Origin: Nocardiopsis trehalosi NBRC 14201
GTDB lineage: Bacteria > Actinomycetota > Actinomycetes > Streptosporangiales > Streptosporangiaceae
Assembly (NCBI RefSeq): GCF_001552555.1
Contig: NZ_BCRK01000002.1
Span: 27,505 to 91,504, forward strand
Length of the DNA: 64,000 nucleotides
Direction of reading: 5' to 3'
Shown here: in pieces, positions 40,329 to 47,707 of the stretch
Position numbering within the stretch: position 1 is the first letter of the stretch
Layout: the number at the start of each line of letters is the position of its first letter
The notes under the pieces: generated by a model
Told to the model about the DNA's origin: nothing
The model's database searches: none
What the model saw: only the letters and a program-made list of their open reading frames with translations
Translations under genes and position numbers: made by a program

Positions 40329-40805
40329 ATGCCGCGTAGGCGATCCCGCGCGCTGCGCGCCGCACAGGAACCGCTCCCCGTCTGGACGCCCCGGCCGCCC
40401 GACCGCATCCCCGGCCTGCCCGCCGACGTCCGTCGGCTCCTCCACCGCATCGAGGCCCGGAGCCCCGACCCCGGCGTCTTCCCCGGCGCCACCGCGCTGG
40501 CCCTGCGCCGGTACCGGGAATTCCTCGGCCCGGCCGGACCGCACCACCGGTTCCGGTACCCGGCGACGGCGGGCTGCCCGGCTCCGGCGTGCGCGCTGGA
40601 CGACGTCACCCACGCCCGCGACGTGCTGGAGGACATGCTCCTCGCCCTGCCGCCGGGCCGCCCGCGCGCGGAGCTGCGCCGGCTGATCCGCCCCCTGGAC
40701 GCCGACTTCACCCGCCGCACCCTGCCCAACCCGCTCCATGTCCCCGACCGCCGCCCCCGGCGCCCGGACCAGTGGTGGCACGGCCGGATCTACCAGAGCT
40801 TTTGA
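40329..40805 (+). CDS. Hypothetical protein
   Basis: 158-residue basic protein (RIPGLPADVRRLLHRIEARS, DDVTHARDVLEDMLLALPPG, then DFTRRTLPNPLHV and QWWHGRIYQSF). It has Pro/Arg-rich ends, a helical centre, and no signal peptide or membrane helix. The first bases overlap a region with short ATG-led alternatives; ATG 40329 gives the full frame. It resembles small uncharacterised actinobacterial proteins, but no family is assigned. Confidence 0.6.
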   Translation: MPRRRSRALRAAQEPLPVWTPRPPDRIPGLPADVRRLLHRIEARSPDPGVFPGATALALRRYREFLGPAGPHHRFRYPATAGCPAPACALDDVTHARDVLEDMLLALPPGRPRAELRRLIRPLDADFTRRTLPNPLHVPDRRPRRPDQWWHGRIYQSF

Positions 40806-40974
40806 GGGGCCCGTTCTCCCGACGACCTCGGCGTTGCAGGGCTATCAAGCGGCACCGATAGCGGGCACCCGGGGCGAACGTGCCGCTGCCGCCCGCTCCG
40901 TGCGGGCGGCAGCGATCTGGAGCAGCGGGGAAGCCGTACCGCCTTGCGTGGCCAGTAGGCTGCCGTGGCAGCCG

Positions 40975-41097
40975 CTAGACCGAACCGTCGCACCAGCCGG
41001 CACTGTTGCCGCAGCCGCATGAGCACTGCAGGGCGGCCTTGGTGTTGTCGTCGTCGGCCTCGTGAGCCCCCGTGTACTCGGTGATCGAATGCTCCAT
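40975..41097 (-). CDS. 40-residue Cys-rich peptide, candidate RiPP precursor
   Basis: From ATG 41097, with GGAAAAGAG just upstream, the frame encodes MEHSITEYTGAHEADDD, NTKAALQ and a Cys/Ser/Gly tail CSCGCGNSAGWCDGSV. An acidic leader-like half followed by a cysteine- and serine-rich C-terminus is the layout of ribosomal peptide precursors. It is divergent from an aminoglycoside-phosphotransferase-like gene whose start is 96 bases away; kinases of that fold act as peptide dehydratases in class V lanthipeptide and thioamitide pathways. No cyclase or transporter is adjacent, so the role is speculative; a small metal-binding peptide is an alternative. Confidence 0.5.
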   Translation of the reverse strand: MEHSITEYTGAHEADDDNTKAALQCSCGCGNSAGWCDGSV

Positions 41098-41193
41098 CAC
41101 TCTTTTCCGCCTTTCGATCGATTTGGCCATCACACGGGCTGCTAGCATCTCCCGGAAACCCGATATCGGCAATGGTGGTACCCGTTGATTCGC

Positions 41194-42006
41194 ATGACGG
41201 AACAGCATTTCGAGAACGCCCTTGGCCGACTCTCCCTGAAAACCGCGGGGCCCGTCCGAATTGGGCTACTCAGTGCCACCGTTTCCGGTCGCGCGGAAAC
41301 CGTGGAGCAGGACGTGCGGTGGGTGCGGGTCGCCCCCGTACCCGACTCCAGTGTGTGGCTGCGCCCCGACGCCATCGGTGAGGCCCAAGTGCTGCGGGAC
41401 CGGGTGCCCATGCCCCGGCTTCTCGACCGTGCCGCGTGGGAGGAGCCCGACACCGAGACCGGGACGATGCGGACGGTGCGGGCCGACGTGTTCGAGTACG
41501 TCGATGCCGCTCCGGTATCCGCTGACCCGGTGATCAAGGCGGCCCCGCAGGTGCCCGACCGGTGGTGGGATCAGCTCCGCGGCGCCCACGACTCCATTCG
41601 GGCGTTCCCCGGGGCCGGCCCGGGGCGGGCCAAGCGCGGGGTGCTGGCGCGGGTGCGCCGGTTGGCGGGGGACCGCATCGACACGGCCGGGATGCGGTGG
41701 GAGCCGGCTCACGGCGACCTGCACTGGGCCAACCTCCTCTCTTCACCGGAACTGGTAGTCACGGATTGGGAGGGGTATTCGTGGGCGCCCGCCGGGCTCG
41801 ATGCCGCCACTCTCCTCGCTTTCAGCCTGGCCCACCCGCCGACCGCCGAACGCGTCCGCGAGATGTTCGACCGGGAATTGTCCGGTGAGCCGGGTCGAAT
41901 GGCGCAGGTGTATGTAGCGGCATTCTTGGAGAGCGCCATCCGCCGAGGTTTCCACGCCGATCTGGCCGGGCCGCTACGCGAGCACGTGCGCGGCCTGCTC
42001 CGGTAG
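41194..42006 (+). CDS. Aminoglycoside-phosphotransferase-fold (APH) protein
   Basis: 270 residues. The kinase-like C-terminal lobe has WEPAHGDLHWANLLS (catalytic His-Gly-Asp and Asn) and VVTDWEGYSWAPAG (DWE metal motif). The N-terminal lobe (VRWVRVAPVPDSSVWLRPDA, EAQVLRDRVPMPRLLDRAAW) is degenerate, without a clear lysine motif. TTG 41185 is an alternative start. It may modify a small molecule or, given the divergent Cys-rich peptide gene, a peptide. It ends just before a convergent anti-sigma-like kinase gene. Confidence 0.8.
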   Translation: MTEQHFENALGRLSLKTAGPVRIGLLSATVSGRAETVEQDVRWVRVAPVPDSSVWLRPDAIGEAQVLRDRVPMPRLLDRAAWEEPDTETGTMRTVRADVFEYVDAAPVSADPVIKAAPQVPDRWWDQLRGAHDSIRAFPGAGPGRAKRGVLARVRRLAGDRIDTAGMRWEPAHGDLHWANLLSSPELVVTDWEGYSWAPAGLDAATLLAFSLAHPPTAERVREMFDRELSGEPGRMAQVYVAAFLESAIRRGFHADLAGPLREHVRGLLR

Positions 42007-42058
42007 ACGGAGGGCGAAGACGGTCGGCCCCCGCTGCGGGGCAGCGGGGGCCGGCGGG

Positions 42059-42502
42059 CTACCGCTCCGTGGGGGAGGGGAGGGGGAGGACCCGGGCCAG
42101 GGGTGGGGCCTTCCAGGTGAGGGTGTAGAACACCCCGTTGCGTTCGGCCACGAGGAGGCCCCAGGTCTCCGCGAAGGCGTCGATGAGGGCGAGCCCCCGG
42201 CCGCGCACCTCGTCCGGGGTGAGCGGGCGGACGATCGGGACGGTGGCGGCGCCGCCGTCGTCCTCGCAGGCGACCGTGAGAGCGCCGTGGCGGAGCCGCG
42301 CCCGGACGGTGAACTTCCCGCCGCGCCCGCTGTCGGTGTAGCGGAGTGCGTTGGTGGCGGCCTCGGAGAGCAGGAGGACCGCCGTCGCGGCGAGGTCGTC
42401 CGGCATCCCGGCTTCCGGGTGGGCGGACACGATGCCGTCCAGCCACCGCCGCGCCTCCCGCACCTGGTCGGCCCGACCGGGGAACGTCTGTGAATAGCGC
42501 AC
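42059..42502 (-). CDS. ATP-binding protein, anti-sigma/HATPase_c family
   Basis: 147 residues with a GHKL fold: N-box LLLSEAATNALRYTDSG, G1 box ACEDDGGAA, and RGRGLALIDAFAETWGL. This is the short stand-alone histidine-kinase-like ATPase common in actinobacteria (RsbW-like/AbaA-associated). ATG 42502. It is divergent from an Scr1-type regulator followed by DUF397 genes, a conserved trio in actinomycete development and antibiotic regulation. Confidence 0.9.
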   Translation of the reverse strand: MRYSQTFPGRADQVREARRWLDGIVSAHPEAGMPDDLAATAVLLLSEAATNALRYTDSGRGGKFTVRARLRHGALTVACEDDGGAATVPIVRPLTPDEVRGRGLALIDAFAETWGLLVAERNGVFYTLTWKAPPLARVLPLPSPTER

Positions 42503-42852
42503 CGGTTCACCCCTTTCCGGTGGTGTGTGCCGCCCGGGAGCAGGAGCATTTCGGGCGAATGCGATGGAATATGTAGGGCCGGACCATTGATGCCGTGCGA
42601 AGGCGGCGAAGGGTGTGCCGGTTTCCGGTATTCTGCACAGGTCCTCCCTGCTGCTTCAGGTTGAGGGCGAAGGCCCTGCGCTGGTGCCCATCACCGCGCA
42701 GGGCCGCTTGCGTAGCGGTATGAGTGAGGCTCCCTGAGTCCCTGACCAGGCTCGCAGCTTCCGCCCCGGGAATGAACGGCAATCACCATTGAGGGAAAAC
42801 GGTCACTGAAAAAGATATGCGAAGTGATCTTCCGGCGCTATACAGTGATCGC
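42503..42852. other. Divergent promoter region with strong stem-loop
   Basis: 350 bases between the ATPase and Scr1 regulator genes. It contains the hairpin GCCCTGCGC...GCGCAGGGC (42673-42704) with an inner GGTG/CACC stem, and no credible gene. Promoters for both genes should be here. Confidence 0.45.
42673..42704. other. Stem-loop of 9+4 bp
   Basis: GCCCTGCGC and GCGCAGGGC pair; inside, GGTG and CACC pair around CCCAT with one bulged T. It lies between divergent genes, so it could be a 5' UTR structure, an unseen small RNA or its terminator. Confidence 0.45.
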
Positions 42853-43665
42853 ATGGAGAAAGCGCCCCCCTCGGTCCAGGCGAGGTTCGGCAGGGAGGTC
42901 CGTCGATGGCGCACGCAGCGGGGTATGTCGCAAGGGGATCTGGCCAGCGCGGTTCATCTGGCCCAGTCGATGGTCAGTGCTATCGAGTGCGGTAGGAAGC
43001 AGACGAATCAACTGCATATCGAGCGGATCGACACAGCCCTTAACACCGGCGGCGCCTTGAAGGAGTACTGGGCCGCGCTGCGGCAGTCGACGGGTGTGGC
43101 CGACTACTTCCGCGACGTCGTTCCGCTGCACGAGCGGGCCGAGCAGATTCGCGGCCACAACCTTCTGCTCGTTCCGGGGCTACTGCAGACGGAGCAGTAT
43201 GCCCGGACGATCTTGAGAGCGGGTGACGCCGTGCCCTCGGATGAGCACGTCGACGCCCTGGTCCAGGCGAGGATAGAGCGCCAGACCCTTCTAGATAGCG
43301 TGCGGGCACCCCTGTTCATATCCGTGATCGATGAGGCGGCCCTGTGCCGTCCGATCGGCGGAAAGCAGGTCATGCGGGAACAGTTGGACCGGCTCCTGGC
43401 GATGTCGCAGCGTAGCCGGGTGATCATCCAGGTCGTCCCGCTGGCGACCGAGCACCCCCCGGCCCTCGACGGCGGCTTCCAGCTCATCAAGGTCCCGGAC
43501 GAAGGAGAGATCCTCTACCTGGAGACCCGGCTGACGGGAAGCCACATCCACGCGCCGGATGCTGTGGAGACGTACGCCAGACTGTTCGAAAGCCTGCGTG
43601 GTGTGGCTCTGCCGGAGGGCGCATCGCGAGACGTTATCGCGCGTTACATACGGGAGTTCGATTGA
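42853..43665 (+). CDS. Scr1-family XRE/HTH regulator with DUF5753 domain
   Basis: 270 residues. The N-terminal helix-turn-helix (RTQRGMSQGDLASAVHLAQS, VSAIECGRKQ) is followed by a DUF5753 domain (VPGLLQTEQYARTILRAGDA, IDEAALCRPIGGKQVMREQL, IIQVVPLATEHPPALDGGFQ). This is the Scr1/WhiJ-like family that pairs with DUF397 proteins, proposed as regulator or toxin-antitoxin-like modules. The downstream DUF397 gene overlaps its stop by four bases (TTGA). ATG 42853 is chosen; ATG 42817 is possible. Confidence 0.92.
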   Translation: MEKAPPSVQARFGREVRRWRTQRGMSQGDLASAVHLAQSMVSAIECGRKQTNQLHIERIDTALNTGGALKEYWAALRQSTGVADYFRDVVPLHERAEQIRGHNLLLVPGLLQTEQYARTILRAGDAVPSDEHVDALVQARIERQTLLDSVRAPLFISVIDEAALCRPIGGKQVMREQLDRLLAMSQRSRVIIQVVPLATEHPPALDGGFQLIKVPDEGEILYLETRLTGSHIHAPDAVETYARLFESLRGVALPEGASRDVIARYIREFD

Positions 43666-43973
43666 ATACGTCGTGGCAGACGAGCACGTACAGCAACCAA
43701 GGGGGAGGGGAGTGCGTCGAGACGCGGCTCTCCGTGGTGCGCTGGAGCAAGAGCAGCCGTAGCTCCGCGCAGAGCCCCAACTGCGTGGAGGTGGGCGAGA
43801 CGTGGCACAAGAGCAGCTACAGCGCTCCACAGAACGCCAACTGCGTCGAGGTGACCGAGTCGCCGCGTGAGGTGTTGGTGCGGGATACGCAGAACCGGGG
43901 CGACGGGCATCTCGCGTTCTCGGCCGTCGAGTGGGCCGCGTTCGTGCGGTCGGCGAAGGCCCGAGGGCTTTAG
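43662..43973 (+). CDS. DUF397 protein with amplified N-terminal motifs (copy 1)
   Basis: 103 residues from TTG 43662, overlapping the regulator's stop codon. The C-terminus (PREVLVRDTQNRGDGHLAFS) is a typical DUF397 end. Upstream, the short DUF397 N-terminal motif (WxKSSYS...NCVEV) occurs three times: SWQTSTYSNQGGGECVETR, WSKSSRSSAQSPNCVEVGE and WHKSSYSAPQNANCVEVTE. Most DUF397 proteins are about 60 residues with a single copy. The partner of the Scr1 regulator is normally a DUF397 protein like this, acting as its antitoxin or antagonist. Confidence 0.9.
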   Translation: MNTSWQTSTYSNQGGGECVETRLSVVRWSKSSRSSAQSPNCVEVGETWHKSSYSAPQNANCVEVTESPREVLVRDTQNRGDGHLAFSAVEWAAFVRSAKARGL

Positions 43974-44386
43974 CGACGACGCGCTCTCCCGTGACGTGCG
44001 AAGGCGCATCCCGTGATCGGAACCGCCGGATGAGAGGCGATCTCATATGAGCGACGACGGCTGGCGAAAGAGTAGTTTCAGTGCGCCTCGGAACTCCAAC
44101 TGTGTGGAGGTCTGGGAGTCATGGCGGACTAGCAGTTACACCAACCATGGTGGAGGCAACTGCGTCGAGACGCGGCTCTCCGTGGTGCGCTGGAGCAAGA
44201 GCAGCCATAGTGCCGCGCAGAACGCCAACTGCGTGGAAGTGGGCGAGGCGTGGCGCAAGAGCAGTTACAGCAATGACACAGGTGGCGAGTGCGTCGAGGT
44301 GGCCGAGACGCCGCGTGAGGTGTTGGTGCGGGATACGCAGAACCGGGGCGACGGGCATCTCGCGTTCTCGGCCGTCGAGTGGGTCG
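43713..44386 (+). repeat. Near-identical DNA blocks shared by the two DUF397 genes
   Basis: The 46-base block beginning TGCGTCGAGACGCGGCTCTC at 43713-43758 is repeated at 44161-44206, and about 75 bases around GTGCGGGATACGCAGAACCG near 43876-43895 recur near 44326-44345. This points to recent duplication or gene conversion between the two DUF397 genes. Confidence 0.75.
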
Positions 44387-44421
44387 CGTTCGTCAAGGGA
44401 ACCAGGGAGGGCGCGCTGTAG
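44047..44421 (+). CDS. DUF397 protein with amplified N-terminal motifs (copy 2)
   Basis: 124 residues from ATG 44047 with four motif copies: WRKSSFSAPRNSNCVEVWE, WRTSSYTNHGGGNCVETR, WSKSSHSAAQNANCVEVGE and WRKSSYSNDTGGECVEVAE, then the DUF397 end PREVLVRDTQNRGDGHLAFS. Long stretches are nearly identical in DNA to the preceding gene (e.g. 44161-44206 and 43713-43758), so the pair arose by recent duplication and internal repeat shuffling. Function probably overlaps that of copy 1. Confidence 0.9.
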   Translation: MSDDGWRKSSFSAPRNSNCVEVWESWRTSSYTNHGGGNCVETRLSVVRWSKSSHSAAQNANCVEVGEAWRKSSYSNDTGGECVEVAETPREVLVRDTQNRGDGHLAFSAVEWVAFVKGTREGAL

Positions 44422-44431
44422 CGACGGTGAA

Positions 44432-44459
44432 GGGCTCCCCCGCTTGTGCGGGGGAGCCC
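44432..44459. terminator. Bidirectional terminator hairpin
   Basis: Perfect 12-bp stem GGGCTCCCCCGC / GCGGGGGAGCCC with loop TTGT between the convergent DUF397 gene (ends 44421) and cdd (ends 44479). The strong GC stem can serve both directions. Confidence 0.8.
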
Positions 44460-44478
44460 TTCGTGTGTCCTACGGGCC

Positions 44479-45024
44479 TCAGCGGGTGAGGTCGGTCGGG
44501 CCGAAGGCCTGGGGGAGCACCCGGGAGAGCGGCATGACGCCCTCCGGGGTGTCCATCAGCAGGTCCGGGCCGCCGAACTCGTAGAGGAGTTGGCGGCAGC
44601 GCCCGCACGGCATCAGTGGGCGCTCCTGGCCGTCCACGCAGGCGAACGCCGTCAGCCGGCCGCCGCCCGTCGCGTGGAGCGCCGACACCAGTCCGCACTC
44701 CGCGCAGAGCGACAGACCGTACGACGCGTTCTCGACGTTGCACCCCGACACGGTGCGCCCGTCGTCGACGAGCGCGGCCGCGCCCACCGGGTAGCGCGAG
44801 TACGGCGCGTACGCCCGGCGCATGGCCTCGGCCGCAGCCGCGCGCAGCGCCGGCCAGTCGACCGCCGACCCGGCCATACCAGCGGCACCCTCCGGCGCGG
44901 CCAGGCCGGCCGCGCTCTCCGCCGCCGTCGCGCCGAACGCTACCGCCGCTGCCGCCGCCGCGTCGCCCTCTCGGGCGGGCTCCGGCGGCCCGTCCGAGGG
45001 GTCCGCCTGCGGGACCGCCGTCAT
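44479..45024 (-). CDS. cdd: Cytidine deaminase with N-terminal extension
   Basis: The C-terminal 130 residues are a complete tetrameric cytidine deaminase: YAPYSRYPVGAAALVDDGRT, GCNVENASYGLSLCAECGLV (CAE zinc/catalytic motif) and LMPCGRCRQLLYEFG (PCxxC zinc ligands). ATG 45024 overlaps the permease stop (ATGA), so translational coupling favours this start, giving 181 residues with an Ala/Gly/Glu-rich N-terminal tail; ATG 44877 would give the usual 132 residues. It converts cytidine and deoxycytidine to uridine forms for the phosphorylase. It is the last gene before the accessory insert. Confidence 0.93.
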   Translation of the reverse strand: MTAVPQADPSDGPPEPAREGDAAAAAAVAFGATAAESAAGLAAPEGAAGMAGSAVDWPALRAAAAEAMRRAYAPYSRYPVGAAALVDDGRTVSGCNVENASYGLSLCAECGLVSALHATGGGRLTAFACVDGQERPLMPCGRCRQLLYEFGGPDLLMDTPEGVMPLSRVLPQAFGPTDLTR

Positions 45025-46283
45025 GACGACCGCTTCCGCCACTGCAACCCCACCCCGGCCGGGGCGCGCAACCGCTGCGACGCCAGTGCCAGCACCAGCA
45101 GCGTCGCGATGTGCGGGCTGTAGGTGACGAGCTGCCCCGGCAGGGTGTCGGTGAGCAGGTACCAGGCCAGCAGCACCACGGCCACCACGGCCGCGATGAC
45201 CGCCGTCCGCCGCTGCCCGCGCACCCACTGCCAGACCGCCGTCGCCACCAGCGCCACCGCGATGAGCAGCAGCAGCGCGTGCACCGCGCCGCCCCCGCCG
45301 CGCACCTGGAGGGCGTCGGTGTAGCCGAACAGTCCGGCGCCCATGGCGAGCCCGCCGGGCCGCCAGTTGCCGAAGATCATCGCCGCGAGCCCGATGTAGC
45401 CGCGCCCGCCGGTCTGCCCCTCCTGGTAGATGGACGACGCGACCATGGCGAGGAACACCCCGCCCAGCCCGGCGAACCCGCCGGACGCCAGCACCGCCAC
45501 GTACTTGTAGGTGTAGACCGGCACGCCCAGCGACTCCGCCGCGTCCGGGTTCTCCCCGCACGAGCGCAGCCGGAGCCCGAACGGGGTCCGCCACAGCACG
45601 TAGAAGGTCGCCGGGACCAGCAGGATCGCCAGCAGGGTGATGACCGACATCCCGGTGGTGGCGCCGATGATGAGCGACGCGACGTCGGCCACCAGGAACC
45701 ACCCCGAGTCGGCCACCCCGCCGAGCGCGGAGTCCACGAACGGCAGCCCCACCCGGGGGAACTCCGGCAGCGGGGGCGACTGGGAGGCGCCCGCCCCGGG
45801 GATGCCGTCGAAGAACAGCAGCGACAGGTACCGCATCGCCCCCACGGCGAGGATGTTGATGGCCACGCCCGACACGATGTGGTCGACGCCGAACGTGATC
45901 GTCGCGACGGCGTGCACGAGCCCGCCCAGCACCCCGCCGAGGACGCCCGCCACCAGGCCCGCCCACGGGGAGCCCGTGGAGTAGGCGAAGTAGGCCGCGA
46001 ACCAGGTGCCGAGCACCATCATGCCCTCGAGGCCGATGTTGATGATGCCCGCGCGCTCGGCCCACAGGCCGCCCAGCCCCGCCAGCCCGATGGGCACGGC
46101 GAACGCCAGCGTGGCCTGGATGGTCCCGGCGCTGGTGAGCATCGGCTGCCCGGTGAGGAACCGCACCCCGGCCAGCGCCACGAACGCGGCCGCCGCGATG
46201 CTGGCGAACCGCCACCAGGTGCGCGCCCCGCCCTTGCGCGGCGGCGCCGCGTCGGGGGTCGCCACCGTCATCTCCTGGCTCAT
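45021..46283 (-). CDS. Nucleoside ABC transporter permease (YufQ/BmpD-like)
   Basis: 420 residues, about ten helices, with the motifs ERAGIINIGLEGMMVLG, VDHIVSGVAINILAVGAMRY and CGENPDAAESLGVPVYTYKY of the branched-chain/nucleoside permease family. The product ends TLLVLALASQRLRAPAGVGL. ATG 46283 overlaps the first permease's stop (ATGA). With the other permease, the double ATPase and the BMP lipoprotein it imports nucleosides. Confidence 0.93.
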   Translation of the reverse strand: MSQEMTVATPDAAPPRKGGARTWWRFASIAAAAFVALAGVRFLTGQPMLTSAGTIQATLAFAVPIGLAGLGGLWAERAGIINIGLEGMMVLGTWFAAYFAYSTGSPWAGLVAGVLGGVLGGLVHAVATITFGVDHIVSGVAINILAVGAMRYLSLLFFDGIPGAGASQSPPLPEFPRVGLPFVDSALGGVADSGWFLVADVASLIIGATTGMSVITLLAILLVPATFYVLWRTPFGLRLRSCGENPDAAESLGVPVYTYKYVAVLASGGFAGLGGVFLAMVASSIYQEGQTGGRGYIGLAAMIFGNWRPGGLAMGAGLFGYTDALQVRGGGGAVHALLLLIAVALVATAVWQWVRGQRRTAVIAAVVAVVLLAWYLLTDTLPGQLVTYSPHIATLLVLALASQRLRAPAGVGLQWRKRSS

Positions 46284-47707
46284 GACGACGCCACCTCCAC
46301 CCGGCCCAGGTCCTTGCCGACTTGCTGCTGCTGGTAGCGCAGGCCCCAGCGGTGCACGACCTCGTACACCACGACCACGGTCAGCACGATCGTCGCCTGC
46401 GTGACCACCGCGATCTCCTTCGGAATGCCGTCGATGTCGAGGATCTGCGACGCCTGGTCGAGGAACGCCCAGAACAGCGCGGCGAACGCCACCCCGACGG
46501 GGTGGTTGCGGCCGAGCAGGGCGATCGCGATGCCGGTGAAGCCGAGCCCGACGGGGAAGTCCAGCGCGTAGTAGTGCGACTGGCCGAGCAGCTGCGGGAT
46601 GCCGACCAGGCCGGCGATCATCCCGGAGATGACCATGGACAGCAGCACCATGCGCTTGACGTTGACGCCGCTGGCCCGCGCCGCCGTGGGCGATTGGCCG
46701 GTGGCGCGCAGGTCGAACCCGAACCGGGTCCGGTTGAGCATCAGCCAGTAGCCGACGCCCACCGCGACGGCGAGCACGACCAGGCCGTAGATCTCCCGGT
46801 CCGCGCCCATGAACCCGGCCGGGATGCCGGGCACCCACCCGGATTCGGCGATGGGGGTGGTGCCGATGTTGTTGGTGCTGATCTCGACCGCGAGCCGGTC
46901 GGTGTTGAGCAGGTAGGCGGTGATGCCGGTGGCGATCGAGTTGAGCATGATTGTGGAGATCACCTCGGACACCCCGCGGGTCACCTTGAGGTAGCCCGCG
47001 ATGCCCGCCCAGAACCCGCCGACCGCGACCGCCACCAGGACGATGACGATCTGGTGGATCACCGGCGGCAGCACCCACGCGCCGCCTACGGCGGCGGCCA
47101 GCAGCGCCGCCAGCCGGTACTGGCCGTCGACGCCGATGTTGAACAGCTTCATCTTGAAGCCGATCGCCACCGCGACCGCCGACAGGTAGAACGTGGTGGC
47201 CGCGTTGACGATGCGGACCAGGTTGTCGGGGCGGGTGCCGAACTCGATCATCCGGCCGAACGCGCGGAACGGGTCGGTGCCGCTGACCCAGAGCACGACG
47301 GCGGTGACCGACAGGGCGAGCACGCCCGCGACCGCGACGGCGGCGAACGCCAGCGCGAGCTGCGTGGGCAGCCGCCGGTAGACCAGGAACGCGCCCGCCG
47401 ACCCGATGAGGGCGCCCAGCGCGTAGGCGACGGGTTCGATCAGCCACCAGTCGAGCACGGCCGCGGCGAGCAGGCCGAGCACCACCGACAGCACGAGCGC
47501 GATCGGGGTGACCAGGGCCCGGTGGATGCGGGACCCGGCGTCGGCCGTGGTGGGCGCCGACAGCAGGACGACCGCTGCGAAGGCCAGGGCGACGCCGATG
47601 GCGAGCGCGGCCGGGGCGAGCAGCCCCAGGTCGAGCAGCGCGGTGGCGCCGGTCCCCAGGACGGCGGCGGCCCCGACCGCGACGGTCGGGGAGGTGGAGG
47701 TCCTCAT
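46280..47707 (-). CDS. Nucleoside ABC transporter permease (YufP-like)
   Basis: 475 residues. A long hydrophobic N-terminal region with several helices precedes the conserved core: FKMKLFNIGVDGQYRLAALL, VTRGVSEVISTIMLNSIATG (EVISTIMLN), DLRATGQSPTAARASGVNVK and GFTGIAIALLGRNHPVG. This is the larger of the two permeases, as in other BMP-type systems. ATG 47707 overlaps the ATPase stop codon (ATGA). Confidence 0.93.
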   Translation of the reverse strand: MRTSTSPTVAVGAAAVLGTGATALLDLGLLAPAALAIGVALAFAAVVLLSAPTTADAGSRIHRALVTPIALVLSVVLGLLAAAVLDWWLIEPVAYALGALIGSAGAFLVYRRLPTQLALAFAAVAVAGVLALSVTAVVLWVSGTDPFRAFGRMIEFGTRPDNLVRIVNAATTFYLSAVAVAIGFKMKLFNIGVDGQYRLAALLAAAVGGAWVLPPVIHQIVIVLVAVAVGGFWAGIAGYLKVTRGVSEVISTIMLNSIATGITAYLLNTDRLAVEISTNNIGTTPIAESGWVPGIPAGFMGADREIYGLVVLAVAVGVGYWLMLNRTRFGFDLRATGQSPTAARASGVNVKRMVLLSMVISGMIAGLVGIPQLLGQSHYYALDFPVGLGFTGIAIALLGRNHPVGVAFAALFWAFLDQASQILDIDGIPKEIAVVTQATIVLTVVVVYEVVHRWGLRYQQQQVGKDLGRVEVASS

